Below, piece by piece: positions 1-10,493 of a stretch of 64,000 nucleotides of DNA. Positions within the stretch are counted from its first letter, which is position 1. Each line of letters opens with the position of its first letter. The stretch lies in assembly GCA_964020975.1 (NCBI GenBank), contig OZ026626.1:11165060-11229059 (forward strand), given 5' to 3'. The translations under genes were made by a program, and so were the position numbers. The stretch comes from Hermodice carunculata (lineage: Eukaryota > Annelida > Polychaeta > Eunicida > Amphinomidae). The notes beneath the pieces were generated by a model. It worked only from the letters and a program-made list of their open reading frames with translations. It was not told the DNA's origin and did not search any database.

Positions 1-1590
1 CATTTTCAATTTTTTGCGTGACAATTACGCTCTCTCGGAAAATCAGTCTGGATTTATACCCCGAAATCGGACAGTTAACCAGTTAGTTTTTCTTCATCAC
101 GAATTCTCAAAACCAGTTAAACTCCAGAAAGAAATGCGAGTAGTATTTTGTGACATTATTAAGGCATTTGATAGTGTCTATCATCCAGGCCTAGGGTTGG
201 TACATAAGTTTAAAAATGAAGGTATCGGAGGCCCACTAAATCCTTGGCTGGAAGATTGCCTCCATGCAAGAACTCAAAGAGTGGTCACCCAAGGCCAGGC
301 TTCTCTTGTGGGGGGATCAAGGCAGGGGTTCCACAAGGTTCTGTTTTGGGTTCACTGTTATTTCTTGTGTATGTTAATGATATTGTTGAAATTTTAAATT
401 TTAAATATGCCTTTTTGCTGATGATATGATTTTATATATTACAGTTAACAACCCAACTGAGCAGCTGGGAATATAAACAGTGACCTTGACTCAATATCAC
501 AATGATCAGACTAACTAATTGTTTCCTTTAACACTACCAAAGCCAAATCAATAGTAATACGTAAGAAATATAACCCTGAAGACCATTGCAACCTGATATA
601 ATTATATTCTTGATAATGTTACTGTGCACAAGCACTTAGGACTATGGTTCTCGGTGGGCCTCTCCTGGTCCACTCATGTGGAAAATAGTGTTGCAAAATC
701 AAGAAAATTTAGTGGGTGTTCTAAAACGCCTAAAAATGTAAATTGAGTAGAAAATCCCTCGAATGTCTTTACTTTTCCTTTGTACTCCCCTGCTTGGAGT
801 ATGCCAGTGTGATCTGGGATGGATGTGCAAAAACTGAGAAAGATTGTTTGGAAGCTGCCCAGATAGATGCAGCCCGGGTCGTGACAGGAGCATTAGCGCA
901 AACAAGTTTTGAAAACATTTATACACAAACAGGCTGGGAAAAACTAGTTGAGCGTAGGAGAAAACAAAAATTGGTACTTCTGTTTCAAACTGTTACTGGA
1001 AAAGCTCCATCACACCTAAAAATTGGTATAATTAATGCTAGGATGCGAATGGGCTGCGGCCAGCTGAACAGTGATCTCTACAAAACTGATGTTGTTGAGA
1101 CTCAATCATGCTCCTGTGGAGCATATGTTTTTCACTTTTTTTTATTGCAAACGGTATGTTCTATTTAGGAACGAGTTACAAGTAAGAATTGAACCCATAG
1201 CAACTTTAATTTGAAAACCTTATTGTTTGGCATTGAAAAAAGTGGAAGCACAAAAAGGCAGAATGAGGATATCGTTGAGGCTATTCACAAATACATTGAG
1301 CTTTCTGGAAGGTTCAAATTATGATTCTGCACTGCAACTTGGCAAACGTTTTTTTTCTTTGTTTTTTTTTTTGTTTTTTTTTGTTTTTAAATTTATTTTC
1401 TGCCCACACACCGTCCTTCCCTATCTTGTTTGTCTTTTCCTTCTCAATTGTGGTCCGATTTTTTATATCTATCTGTGAACTGGTGTTTTAAAATATTCAC
1501 ATTGTCTTGTGTATATGTACAAGAGGCCTTCAAATAGGCTGGCGAGCCTGTTGGAAAATTGTTTTCGTTTGAAATGAAATATAGTTAAAC
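1..1590 (+). mobile_element. LINE A: 3' part of a degraded non-LTR retrotransposon (RT to 3' end)
   Basis: The window opens inside the reverse transcriptase of a non-LTR retrotransposon. Visible RT blocks are NQSGFIPRNRTVNQLVFL (finger, about 47-100), IKAFDSVYHPG (motif A, about 160-190) and AGVPQGSVLGSLLFLVYVND (motif B, 316-381, reached only after a frame change). After a decayed stretch the C-terminal part reads from 743 to 1168: SFVLPCLEYASVIWDGC, then a cysteine-containing tail (SCSCGA near 1110) typical of the terminal zinc-knuckle domain. A further decayed segment to about 1310 ends in IHKYIELSGRF, as in related LINE C-termini. A T-rich 3' UTR (1350-1395) follows. Several frameshifts and stops show it is dead. 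It lies in the first intron or downstream part of the DDC-like gene on the other strand. The 5' half is off the left edge. Confidence 0.85.
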
Positions 1591-1606
1591 CAAACCACCA
1601 CCTGAG

Positions 1607-1715
1607 TCGTCAGTCCTGGTTGCCAGACGTACCTGAATTTCAACCTTTTTACCCAAACCGGAAGCGCGCATTACATTCATCCGGCCAGGGTCTGTCTGGC
1701 GTCTAGGACTGACGA
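1607..1715. repeat. Imperfect inverted repeat (foldback, about 109 bp)
   Basis: Left arm 1607-1628 and right arm 1694-1715 are inverted copies matching at 19 of 22 positions by hand count (shared core TCGTCAGTCCT). It sits just beyond the end of LINE A. It could be a small MITE or a chance hairpin; no target duplication was found. Confidence 0.45.
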
Positions 1716-2132
1716 TACGGGCGCTTTCATTTATTTTTTTCTTCTGTACTTTAAGAATAACAACCAAACAGTAGCCAAATAAAAACCAAATTTAACTTAC
1801 GAAAGTAGTTCTGCAAAGCACAGAATGCAGACCTACATTTGGTTATGAGTTTCAACAGTAACAGCCAAACCTAGACCTGCCACAGGCTTCGTTCTCACCT
1901 CACATAAATAGACGTGACTGCATAAAGAAACGTAGAGGAGAGAAAAAAGATTCACATGGAAAAAAACAGGGCGAGTGGTTAACATGAAATGTTATATAAG
2001 ATTGAATGTTGAAGTGAAGCTTTAGGCAATACGTTTCAAAGTCGCAATTTGTTGTGCCTGGTTGTCCAAGTTAATGATATGTTAGGGAATAAGCAAATTA
2101 GCAGACTATTTTGAAAGTTGTGGTAGGCCTAC

Positions 2133-2359
2133 CCCAGGCATGATGGTATTTTCCACATCTTTCATGATGTCCTCCCAATTCTCTCCCTGTCGTGGAGCCT
2201 TGCTGGGCAGCATTTGCTGCAGGTATCCGGGCTGCACTTCCGGCAGTACGCGCCGTGTGTGGATTGTCTCCATATAGTCAGCTATGTAGTCTACCATCTC
2301 GCGACCTCGTTTTCGGAACTCGGATGCGTCCATGTTTTGTTGTTGAATCACTGCTTTAC
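2133..2359 (-). CDS. DDC-like aromatic-L-amino-acid decarboxylase, first coding exon (partial gene)
   Basis: Group II PLP-dependent decarboxylases of this family make dopamine, serotonin or histamine in the cytosol. This exon encodes the first 67 residues. It starts at ATG 2333-2331 with MDASEFRKRGREMVDYIADY, continues through RRVLPEVQPGYL and ends at ENTIMPG. This is the N-terminal helical region that swaps between the two subunits of the dimer. The exon is bounded by a good acceptor (pyrimidine-rich tract and TTTTAG, exon from 2359) and a donor (CCTGGG then GTAGGC, last exon base 2133), so 26 bases of 5' UTR precede the ATG and the exon ends in phase 0. The match to vertebrate DDC is position by position in length. 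MDASEF favours DDC, but histidine decarboxylase shares GREMVDYI and VQPGYL and cannot be excluded. The catalytic lysine lies in exons left of the window. The ORF extending to 2106 only reads into the intron. Confidence 0.88.
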
Positions 2360-2879
2360 CTAAAAGAAGACAACAATATAGTTTATTCACACAACCAATA
2401 AATATTGACTGAATTCGAGCAGCCTGATAGGCCGTGTCTCAGCTTCTTGAGTTCAACTGTGGTCGAATTCTAAAATTTCGGAATGGGCCTCAGATTGGGC
2501 ACTAGTGAATTGAAAATTGCATTGGAAAGTTTTCTAGGCCTTTCACAAATTCTATCTCACTATTGTACTGGCTCGATTCGTTTCGACAAAAACCTGTACT
2601 AAATGTCTTACATGTGGGTAGGTAGGTAGGTAGGTAGGTTTTTTATCAGTGAATTGTAGATTGTATTAATATAGCATAACCTGTTATACATAAATACTTC
2701 TTACCAGCCCTCATGGGCTTATAAAAGTCACTTTATAACCCTATGCAGGGATGTAATATTATGCGCACACATTATATGACATAGAATGGAGCTCGTCGTG
2801 CCTCTTTACCTATTCGTGAAGAGGAAACTTAGAAATAAACTTTACCTCGCATTTTGCTAACAGAAACACAAATTTGCGA

Positions 2880-3455
2880 GGGCTGGCAGAAAAGTTCTAA
2901 GCTTAGCTGTGAAAGACCCATACAAAGTCGATGGTTTTCACTATTGCTTTACATAGTCCCCTTCCAGGTTTACACATTTTTGCCAGCAATGCTGCAGGGC
3001 CTGGATGCCGGTCCATAAGAAATTTCTTCGGCCATCCTAAAATTGTCGTTCACAGAGGAAATGACGGCATTATTACCATGACAATGGCAACCAACATGTT
3101 TTCTCTTCATTTTGGGAAACAGGTGGAAGTCTGACGGGTCTAAATCGGGTGAATAAGGGGGATGGTCAATGAGTTCAAAGCCACAATCATGAATCCAGGT
3201 CTCATCCATGGTTTCAATTCCGCCCCCCCCCCTTAAAAAAAATCGGGCTCTGCTTCAAAACGGCAAAAATTGTCAAGGGATGCCAGGAGTCTGACACGTT
3301 TTTGATCAGCCGTCAATAGGTTTGACATCCATCTTGCAGAAACTTTTGTCATTCCTAACTCCTTGGTGATAATGTGCTCAACCATCTCATGAAAGATTCC
3401 CACAACACTGGCAATATGTCTGGTGGTCAATCGTTGGTCAGCCTTGTTTAACCCT
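2880..3455 (-). mobile_element. mariner element relic with internally deleted transposase
   Basis: On the minus strand, 3430-3233 encodes TTRHIASVVGIFHEMVEHI, then GMTKVSARWMSNLLTADQKR, the helix-turn-helix and linker of a mariner transposase. 3209-2970 encodes MDETWIH joined directly to CGFELIDHPPYSPDLDPSDF. After a frame change near 3010 the C-terminal GIQALQHCWQKCVNLEGDYV is readable to about 2940. In the family, about 100 residues including the second catalytic aspartate (the DNA-P-H region) lie between DETWIH and the FELIDHPPYSPDL box. Here they are missing, so the copy cannot be active. The N-terminal part before TTRHIA is also absent and I found no terminal repeats. It lies 0.5 kb upstream of the DDC exon. 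Confidence 0.85.
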
Positions 3456-3599
3456 CACACAAGTTATAACTCAACCAAAGTTCAGGACAATCTAAGTGAC
3501 ACTTTCCAAAAATAGCAAAAAAACACAAACATCCGTAACAAAATGAAACAACAAGCAAGCAAAAACCTGTTGAACAAATTAACGTCTAAGGATCCTCAG

Positions 3600-3870
3600 A
3601 AATGTCCCGATGCAATTTGAAGCAATTGGCCCGGCGTTATGGAGACGAAGAATTTTGTAAATTTTGTCAACAGATGAAGACACCAAAAAATTACAGGAAC
3701 ATGATCATTTGAACAAACTTGGGATGGACGTATCCAAGGAACAAGTTTAAAGTGGATCTGGCTGACGGTTCTGGAGGGGAAGTTGAAAATGTAAATTGGG
3801 ACGACTGCAGAGAAGCACTATTCTATAAAATCAGCTGTCAGTCAAGTCGGCTGAACTAATACAACGGACA
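3600..3870 (+). repeat. Dispersed anonymous repeat related to the 32.8-35.1 kb array
   Basis: The stretch from about 3690 carries, in order, a GATCATTTGAACAAACTTGG phrase, a GTGGATCTGGCTGACGGTT phrase and a closing TCAGTCAAGTCGGCTGA phrase. The same three phrases in the same order form a module in the array at 32.8-35.1 kb. It is not coding. Confidence 0.55.
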
Positions 3871-3894
3871 CACACAGAGAAAATAAACCTTTTC

Positions 3895-5217
3895 TTCGAT
3901 TGCATAATTGTCAGAAATGTCTCTCCAAAGGAACCCCACCAGAACGAACAGTTTCTATTCTCAGTGGCGGAATGCCTAGGCTAAACTAAACATATACTGA
4001 ACGTTCATATTTTTGTGAGAAAGAAGTAACATATGCCTCGGGCTCAAAATTAGTTTTGATTTTAATGTACTGCCATACTTAGGTTTGGACCATGCACTTA
4101 CACTCCCTTCAGAGTTTTGCTTTTTCCATCAGTTTGTCGCAAAATCTAAATTACACAGTTCTACATTATCGCTCATGTTAAAACAATAAAAATATTCTTG
4201 ATGCTATTTGACCATCCTGTACACAAATTTAAATCCCACCTAAAAATCCATTTCACCAATCTTTTATCATCCTTTCAAATTAAATGATTCCATGTACGAA
4301 TAAAACTTTAATAGTGCCCACAACATGGCAAAAGCCACCCTACATCTCCCTGCATGCCATGGATACGTGTCTTCGCATGGACCCCCCAAAAATATATTAT
4401 CGCTCTGTTTTGCACTTCATAGGCTAAAATCCATTGTTCAGCTCCCAAACGCCCAGAAAAACAGTCGGATATTGGCACAACCCCCATCGCAGCATAACTG
4501 TGAAAACGGTCTATCACCAGCATCTTTCAGAGATTTAAATTCAGTACTGATTTCACTCAAAGCCATTCCAGTCACATTGTAAAGTATATCCAACCTCCCT
4601 CTTTAAAGACTGGATGTGCTTAAACAAAACTCCATATTTTACTTTTACATGTATTATATACAATTTGAAGCTGAGTGTCATGCAAAAAGAAACGAGGTGT
4701 TGTACACCTCCCGATATTAAAATTTGGTGAAAAATGAGGCTTTGAACAAACTATATTCCCCGTGATGAAAAAACTTAGCTCTATGACGCCACAATATTGT
4801 CGAGCAACGTAAAAGCATAGCCAGAGGATTGTGCTGTGACTTGACATTTAGGGTAAACTATGATTAATACCAATGTACATATGTAGAGTCTGGTGTACAT
4901 CAAGCATTTTCTTTGCAGCTTTAAGATCCAGGTAGATTCGTAATTCAACGCACACACAATGATAAAACCTTACAATTATGTTTACGCTTGTTGTCGCATC
5001 GTTCTCAAACAAGATCTCTGCAAGGCTTAAAGTTCGGGTCAAGAGAAAAAATCAATAAAAACACAGGCAAATTTACATAAAAAATACCAACACTGCCAAA
5101 TTATGACATAACTGCAAGCCTTCTCAAAAATCGTCCGTGCACAGAATTGGGTACATGTAACACCAAACAAGTCATTTCGATGATAAAACAGACTACTATC
5201 AATTATACTGGTGTTGC
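3895..5217. other. No recognisable feature
   Basis: AT-rich sequence with only short scattered ORFs on both strands (the longest about 85 codons). None resembles a known family and none is flanked by convincing splice sites. Confidence 0.4.
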
Positions 5218-5386
5218 GCCGGTGATACGGTAAAATAAATTGTCCTCATAAAAGTGCAGGCCCTGAAACCGAAGACTGAAGGGTCCGCATTTTCCTTGGA
5301 TGGTTTGCCTGACGGGCCTACATTTTGCTTGGAAGGCTGAGGACCTACACTTTCATGAGGACCATCTTTCTTGCCGTATCACCGGC
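5218..5386. mobile_element. Foldback/MITE-like element, 169 bp
   Basis: The 16 bp ends GCCGGTGATACGGTAA (5218-5233) and TTGCCGTATCACCGGC (5371-5386) are inverted copies with one mismatch. A second inverted pair lies inside (5242-5263 against 5341-5362, 19 of 22 matching). The middle holds two or three degenerate copies of a phrase like GGCCTACATTTTGCTTGGA. There is no coding capacity. A clear target-site duplication was not seen, so the superfamily is unknown. Confidence 0.6.
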
Positions 5387-5389
5387 TGA

Positions 5390-6105
5390 ACCTCAGTATG
5401 ACGGTTTTATCTCCGGGTGGTTCTTTGAACCACACTGATTATAACGAACAATACTATCCGGTGTTGCTTGCAATCGTTTTTTCAGGGTATTTCTTTGTCT
5501 GAAAAATGATGCAAAGCGCTTCACTTCACATTTAGCGTCTTTGCAGTCTTGCCCTCCACAAGTGAAACGATTCCCCTTAATGCCCGTATCGTCTGCATCA
5601 CATGCAAAACGAGGCTCTAAAAGGACGTCACGAGGAATACAACGGGGTAAAGGGGTGGGCGGGGAAGGTGGCCAGTGCTGCAGAAAATAAAACCTGGTAA
5701 AGCCAGTGCAGTTCCGCAGTCCGAACTCTTTACTCTCCATACGCTAACCTGTCCCTGTCTAACCTATATACATATGGAAGTACTATTGTCCATATTGCAC
5801 ACGTTCCTCTGTAACATTTTGACATAGGCTGTATTAGCCCAAATAAATTAAAGGGTCTTCAGCGGGTAACTACTCAACATGTTTCGGAGCCTTTTACCCG
5901 TGCATGTCCCTCTCAGTAGCGGCTCATTGCCTAAGCTAAATATTCAGCAAAGACAACCCACATAATAAAGAATAAATATGAACGTGGTAAATGATGAATT
6001 AGCTAAATACGTGAAGTTTTGCTTATAAATGATGGCTTCATTACGAAAGAAGAATACCTGTCAAACAAACCATAATTACTAAATTTGTACAGTATAGGTT
6101 AAGAT
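5390..6105. other. Anonymous sequence before LINE B
   Basis: A 115-codon minus-strand ORF (5740-5393) is open, but I recognise no domain in it. Its cysteine-containing segment (CGGQDCKDAKCE) is not a known zinc motif spacing. I regard it as probably non-coding. The rest is AT-rich and featureless, and may include the 5' UTR of LINE B. Confidence 0.3.
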
Positions 6106-6341
6106 AAGAACAATTTAACTCACCCCTGAACCAATATGTACCCTTTCTAGCTGGACAGCTTATCATAGTTTAATGATAAAATCTTTGTTCCCTTTGAAAT
6201 TAATGACGGCAAAAACACCATCCCTATTTATAACACGGATCCAGATATACACCTTTTTAATCAATGTAGCATGACCAACACCCTCTGTAACAGTGAATAT
6301 TATATACATAATACCTTCCACTGAAAAATTAATTTAATTGA

Positions 6342-7646
6342 CCAGTCATCCATTGTATCTTTTTTCATTTCAATATCAGGAGTTTACTAGCACATATGAA
6401 TGAATTAAATATCTTCTTAGATACGCTAAATTTTAGGTTTGATATAATAGCTCTATGTGAAACGTGGATAAACCCTTCTAATGAGGATATTTATAACTTA
6501 GAAAACTATCAACACGAAAAATTATTCAGACCTAATAGAGTAGGAGGAGGGGTGTCACTGTACCTCGATACCAACCTTCAGTATGTTAAAAGAGATGATT
6601 TGTCAATATTTAATGAATTAATGGAATGTCTATTTGGTGAAATTCAGAATATCCAAAATGATCCGAACGTGATAGTTGGCGTCATCTTCAGACCCCCAGG
6701 AACAGTCTTGGATAATTTTAATGAACAATTCGACGTTCTTCTAGATAAAATAAAACAAGAAAAAAAATCATGCTATCTCCTGGGTGACTTTAATATAAAT
6801 TTGCTAAATATAAATAAACACCCACCTTCTTCTGATTTCATTGAAAACTTATATAGCAACCTCTTCCTTCCATGTATCAACAGGCCCACAAGAATAAGTG
6901 AACATTCAGCAACACTTATCGATAATATTTTTACTAATGTCTTAAATGATCATACAGAACGTTTAAGTGGTATTTTTTACAATGATCTTTCAGATCATTT
7001 ACCAATTTTCCATATTATTTCTTATAAAAATGTTATTCCCACCCAAAATGAAAATAAACAGTATTGTATTAATTTTAAGTCATTAAACAATTTTCTGAAC
7101 GCCATCAAACACATTTCATGGACAGACATTTACGACAAAACTGATCCTGACGTAGCTATGTCAGACTTTGTTCGAAGTCTCCAAAAAGCATACAAAGAAA
7201 CTATTCCCTTACGTGCAGTAAATTCTAGGTACAAACTTAATAAACCTTGGCTAACCCAGGGAATTATTAAATCTATAGACACGAAACATAAGTTATACCG
7301 AGAGAAAATTGATTCACCCACTGAAAATAATAAGCAGAAATATAACAACTACCGTAATAGACTAAACCATGTTCTTCGCATAGCTGAGAAAAAACATTAT
7401 TCTGAAATAATCGAACGAAATAAATCTAACTTATCTAGAGTGTGGAAACTTATAAGTACTGTTATTAGCAAGCAAAAAAAGTCCCAGGTAACTAAACGAT
7501 TTAAAAATGGTGACTCCTATATTACCGATCCAAAAAACATAGCTAACAAATTTAATTCCTACTTCATAAATGTGGGGCAATCACTTGCTGATAAAATACC
7601 TGGAACACCAGTAACTCCTGACTCCTATCTTCGGCAATTATCTTAA
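6342..7646 (+). CDS. LINE B endonuclease and linker (first long open segment)
   Basis: This frame opens after the TGA at 6339. The first in-frame ATG is 6396, but homology starts earlier with HFNIRSL at 6366, so the ATG is probably not the true start. The EEP/APE endonuclease motifs are all present: IALCETWINPSN (catalytic Glu), VGGGVSLYLDT, VIVGVIFRPPG, SCYLLGDFNINLL (Asp and Asn), TLIDNIFTN and the closing DLSDHLPIF (Asp-His pair). The remaining 220 residues are the basic linker between endonuclease and RT, containing NKPWLTQGIIKSI. The protein would nick target DNA to prime reverse transcription. The frame ends at TAA 7644-7646, where the RT frame is reached only by a shift. Confidence 0.88.
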   Translation, partial: PVIHCIFFHFNIRSLLAHMNELNIFLDTLNFRFDIIALCETWINPSNEDIYNLENYQHEKLFRPNRVGGGVSLYLDTNLQYVKRDDLSIFNELMECLFGEIQNIQNDPNVIVGVIFRPPGTVLDNFNEQFDVLLDKIKQEKKSCYLLGDFNINLLNINKHPPSSDFIENLYSNLFLPCINRPTRISEHSATLIDNIFTNVLNDHTERLSGIFYNDLSDHLPIFHIISYKNVIPTQNENKQYCINFKSLNNFLNAIKHISWTDIYDKTDPDVAMSDFVRSLQKAYKETIPLRAVNSRYKLNKPWLTQGIIKSIDTKHKLYREKIDSPTENNKQKYNNYRNRLNHVLRIAEKKHYSEIIERNKSNLSRVWKLISTVISKQKKSQVTKRFKNGDSYITDPKNIANKFNSYFINVGQSLADKIPGTPVTPDSYLRQLS

Positions 7647-7845
7647 CTCTTTTTATTTCTCTCCTGTTGTAGAGCAGGATATTATATCCATTATTAGGTC
7701 ACTCAAAGATTCTAGTCCAGGATGGGATGACATACATCCAAAAGTACTAAAATTTGTATCTTACGAAATCGCCAGTCCCCTTACCTACATTGTAAATTTA
7801 TCGTTAGAAACTGGTGTATTTCCTAGTGGTTTGAAACTTGCTTAA

Positions 7846-9201
7846 ATAATTCCCATATTCAAAAAAGGTGATGAAGAATTATTTGTCAATTATAGACCCA
7901 TCTCAGTTCTCCCTGCCTTGTCTAAAATTTTTGAAAAAGTGGTACATAAACAATTGATTAATTATCTAGATAAACTTGATGTACTATATGACCTTCAATT
8001 TGGATTCCGTAAAGGGTACAGTACAGAATATGCAGTAAACTATCTGTCTTGTAAAATATCAGAGGCCTTGGAGAGAACAGAACAAGTTGTTAGTATTTTT
8101 CTAGACCTCTCCAAAGCCTTCGATACAGTAAACCATGATATATTGTGTAAAAAACTGTCTTTCTATGGAATCCGGGGAATAGCTCTCAATTGGTTTAACA
8201 GTAACCTGTCTGAGAGAACTCAGTATGTATCTTATGAGAATGAAGATTCTGATGTCTTACCAATATACTGTGGTGTTCCTCAGGGGTCCATTCTTGGACC
8301 CCTGTTATTCATTACATATATTAATGATCTTGGTCTTGTATCCCAAAATATGTTGTGTATGCTTTTTGCAGATGATACAAGCTTACTTTTTAGCAATAAG
8401 AATGTTGATACACTGAAGCATGAAATTAATAATACTTTAATTGATATCATTCACTGGTTTCATACAAATAAGTTACCAGTTAATTTAGATAAAACAACTA
8501 ATATGGTTTTTCAGTCTCGCAATAAACAGACTCGTTTAACCAATTTCTCTATTCAAATTAACGACAAAGTACTATCTAAAGTTGATACTTTCAAATTCTT
8601 AGGTGTCTGGTTTGATAAAAATCTAAGCTGGAAAGAACATGCATTGTACATATCTAAAAAAGTAAGTAAAACAATGGGAATTTTTAAGAAGATTAGTCAA
8701 AAATTTGGAATTAATATACTTATGCAATTGTATTATGCTCTGGTGTATCCCTACTTTCTCTATTGCTATACCACATGGGCGATCACATACCCTACCACAA
8801 TAGACAAACTAATTAAACTTACAAAAAAGGTTTTACGAGTTATTACATTTTCGATGTACAACTCACACACTGACCCTTTGTTTCATAAATTCAAAATTTT
8901 AAAATTTCAGACCTTGGACCTATTCCTAACTGGTCTACTCATGTATAAAGTTAAATTCTTTCTAGCTCCTCCTGTATTCCGACAATTATTTACTGAAGTC
9001 TCAACAATTTATAATTATGATACTAGACAAAGACAACATTTCTATATACATCCTTTCAGAACGAATGTTGGAAAATTTGCAATAACAACTCACGGACCTC
9101 ATGTATGGAAAGCAGTGCCAAATTTTATACAAAATGCAACCTCAATTACTTTATTTAAAAAAAACGTCTCAAATCGTACATTATTGACGATCAGTGATTA
9201 A
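7846..9201 (+). CDS. LINE B reverse transcriptase (second long open segment)
   Basis: The segment is open from just after the TAA at 7843-7845 and ends at TAA 9199-9201. RT blocks are in order and intact: VNYRPISVLPALSKIFEKVV, LQFGFRKGYSTEYAV, FLDLSKAFDTVNHDIL (motif A, first catalytic Asp), CGVPQGSILGPLLFITYIND (motif B), LCMLFADDTSLLF (motif C, catalytic Asp pair) and TFKFLGVWFDKNLSWKEH (thumb start). The C-terminal part holds HGPHVWKAVPNF, common to CR1/L2-like proteins, without a zinc knuckle. The upstream piece from about 7660 (SPGWDDIHPKVLKFV, ETGVFPSGLKLA) belongs to the same domain but is cut off by the stop. Confidence 0.9.
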   Translation: MIPIFKKGDEELFVNYRPISVLPALSKIFEKVVHKQLINYLDKLDVLYDLQFGFRKGYSTEYAVNYLSCKISEALERTEQVVSIFLDLSKAFDTVNHDILCKKLSFYGIRGIALNWFNSNLSERTQYVSYENEDSDVLPIYCGVPQGSILGPLLFITYINDLGLVSQNMLCMLFADDTSLLFSNKNVDTLKHEINNTLIDIIHWFHTNKLPVNLDKTTNMVFQSRNKQTRLTNFSIQINDKVLSKVDTFKFLGVWFDKNLSWKEHALYISKKVSKTMGIFKKISQKFGINILMQLYYALVYPYFLYCYTTWAITYPTTIDKLIKLTKKVLRVITFSMYNSHTDPLFHKFKILKFQTLDLFLTGLLMYKVKFFLAPPVFRQLFTEVSTIYNYDTRQRQHFYIHPFRTNVGKFAITTHGPHVWKAVPNFIQNATSITLFKKNVSNRTLLTISD

Positions 9202-9499
9202 TAGTTTAATTGATTTTAATTGATAATATTGTCAATGTTCTTAGTAGGTGATTTTTGTTTGACTCATATCCTTGTTTAAGTGCCCTCTCAGTCTGGAGGG
9301 AATATAAGCCCTATGGGGTTTCTTCTCTCCAGCTGAAATCATATCATTTTGTGTCTCATATTATTTTTGTGTACCACTTACTACTACTTAATAATATTAC
9401 TATATTGTACTTTGATTTTGAAATATACCGTCTGTATGATTTTCAGAAAATAAAATACAATACAATACAAAAATACAATACAATAGTTAAACCGCCCAC

Positions 9500-9790
9500 C
9501 AGTGTATAACTAAAGTGGAAACAAGCTGGGGCATTATATTCAGTCCCAGTGATAGTAAAATAAACAGTTGCAGCTAGACCAAATCTACAAACCAAGGGAA
9601 ATCCTAACAAAGACTGCAACAATGGACATCCTGCACCAGACATGGAACACAAACTCTATGATGACACCTACCCCTCAAACAATTAAGCTCTATTTAACTG
9701 CCAACCCTGAGTCAATGTTTGAACGTAATGTGTCAGGTTTGTGACATTTGCGAAAACACTGTCAATTTTGATGTATATATTTACACATAT
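9500..9790. other. Short anonymous stretch
   Basis: Unique-looking sequence between the LINE B tail and a TA microsatellite. No feature is supported. Confidence 0.4.
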
Positions 9791-9803
9791 GTATGTATGT
9801 ATG

Positions 9804-9874
<71 letters not shown>
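9788..9874. repeat. (GTAT)n then (AT)n microsatellite
   Basis: Four to five GTAT units run directly into about 32 uninterrupted AT units. The ORFs predicted across it are artefacts. Confidence 0.97.
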
Positions 9875-9876
<2 letters not shown>

Positions 9877-10493
9877 TCTGTGTTTTTCGTCAGATGCCAG
9901 CACTAGTTCCTGTACAGGAGAAACAGAAACAGTTGAGCGTGTTATGTTACTAATTAAAAATGGTAGAAATGGTTTCAATTGTAGTAAAAGCTCTAAATTT
10001 ATATGATGCTTTATTAAAAGAATATTCTGGTATGTCATTTGGAGGCGTCATTTCAATTCATTTGAATACCAAATTCTGCAATGTGAAAAAAGATGAAGTG
10101 ACAAATAAAACCCCAATAATAAAAACAGAGCATGGATTTACATACATTCAACATCATTGCGTATTCATGCTCAAATGATCAAAAATCTAATTTTTACCTG
10201 TTTTTACAAGATCTTCTGAAATGATAGGTTTGCCAATTTTGCATAATCTGGCTTTATATATCTTGTTTGCATAATAGTAGACAGGTGCAAAATAATACAA
10301 ACTTAACAGAAATTAAATAGCATATCGAATAGACCTTTGCATATGCAAAACCTGGAGAAGATCCTGCCTCATATAACAAGTGGAACACCAACCTCACAAC
10401 ATTGCAACATTGATGGACACGGCATTGCAGAACCTAGCACCACAACCCTTAGGGATACTGTTAGTGTCTATGTGTATGGGTTTTATTCACTCA

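Larger units (their letters stand above)
6110..9490 (+). mobile_element. LINE B: nearly complete APE-type non-LTR retrotransposon (Jockey/CR1-L2 superfamily)
   Basis: An apurinic-type endonuclease and a reverse transcriptase lie in order on one strand. They are followed by a 3' UTR with a hairpin (9289-9298 pairing with 9327-9335) and a microsatellite-like tail of AATAC units (9450-9485). Coding similarity begins by about 6180 (frame reading KIFVPFEINDGKN). It crosses a TGA at 6339-6341 and a one-base shift around 6362, enters the endonuclease at HFNIRSL (6366), shifts once more around 7640-7660 and meets a TAA at 7843-7845 inside the RT finger. That is about four lesions in roughly 3 kb. It is the youngest-looking LINE in the window. 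The exact clade is not fixed; the FADDT box, the lack of a separate RNase H and the tandem tail fit CR1/L2-like elements. Confidence 0.9.

Noticed and set aside
1585-1767. Minus-strand ORF between LINE A and the DDC exon, checked as a possible next DDC exon
   Set aside because: It lacks the conserved residues that follow IMPG in the family (HWHSP and the FFAYFP region), so it is not exon 3.
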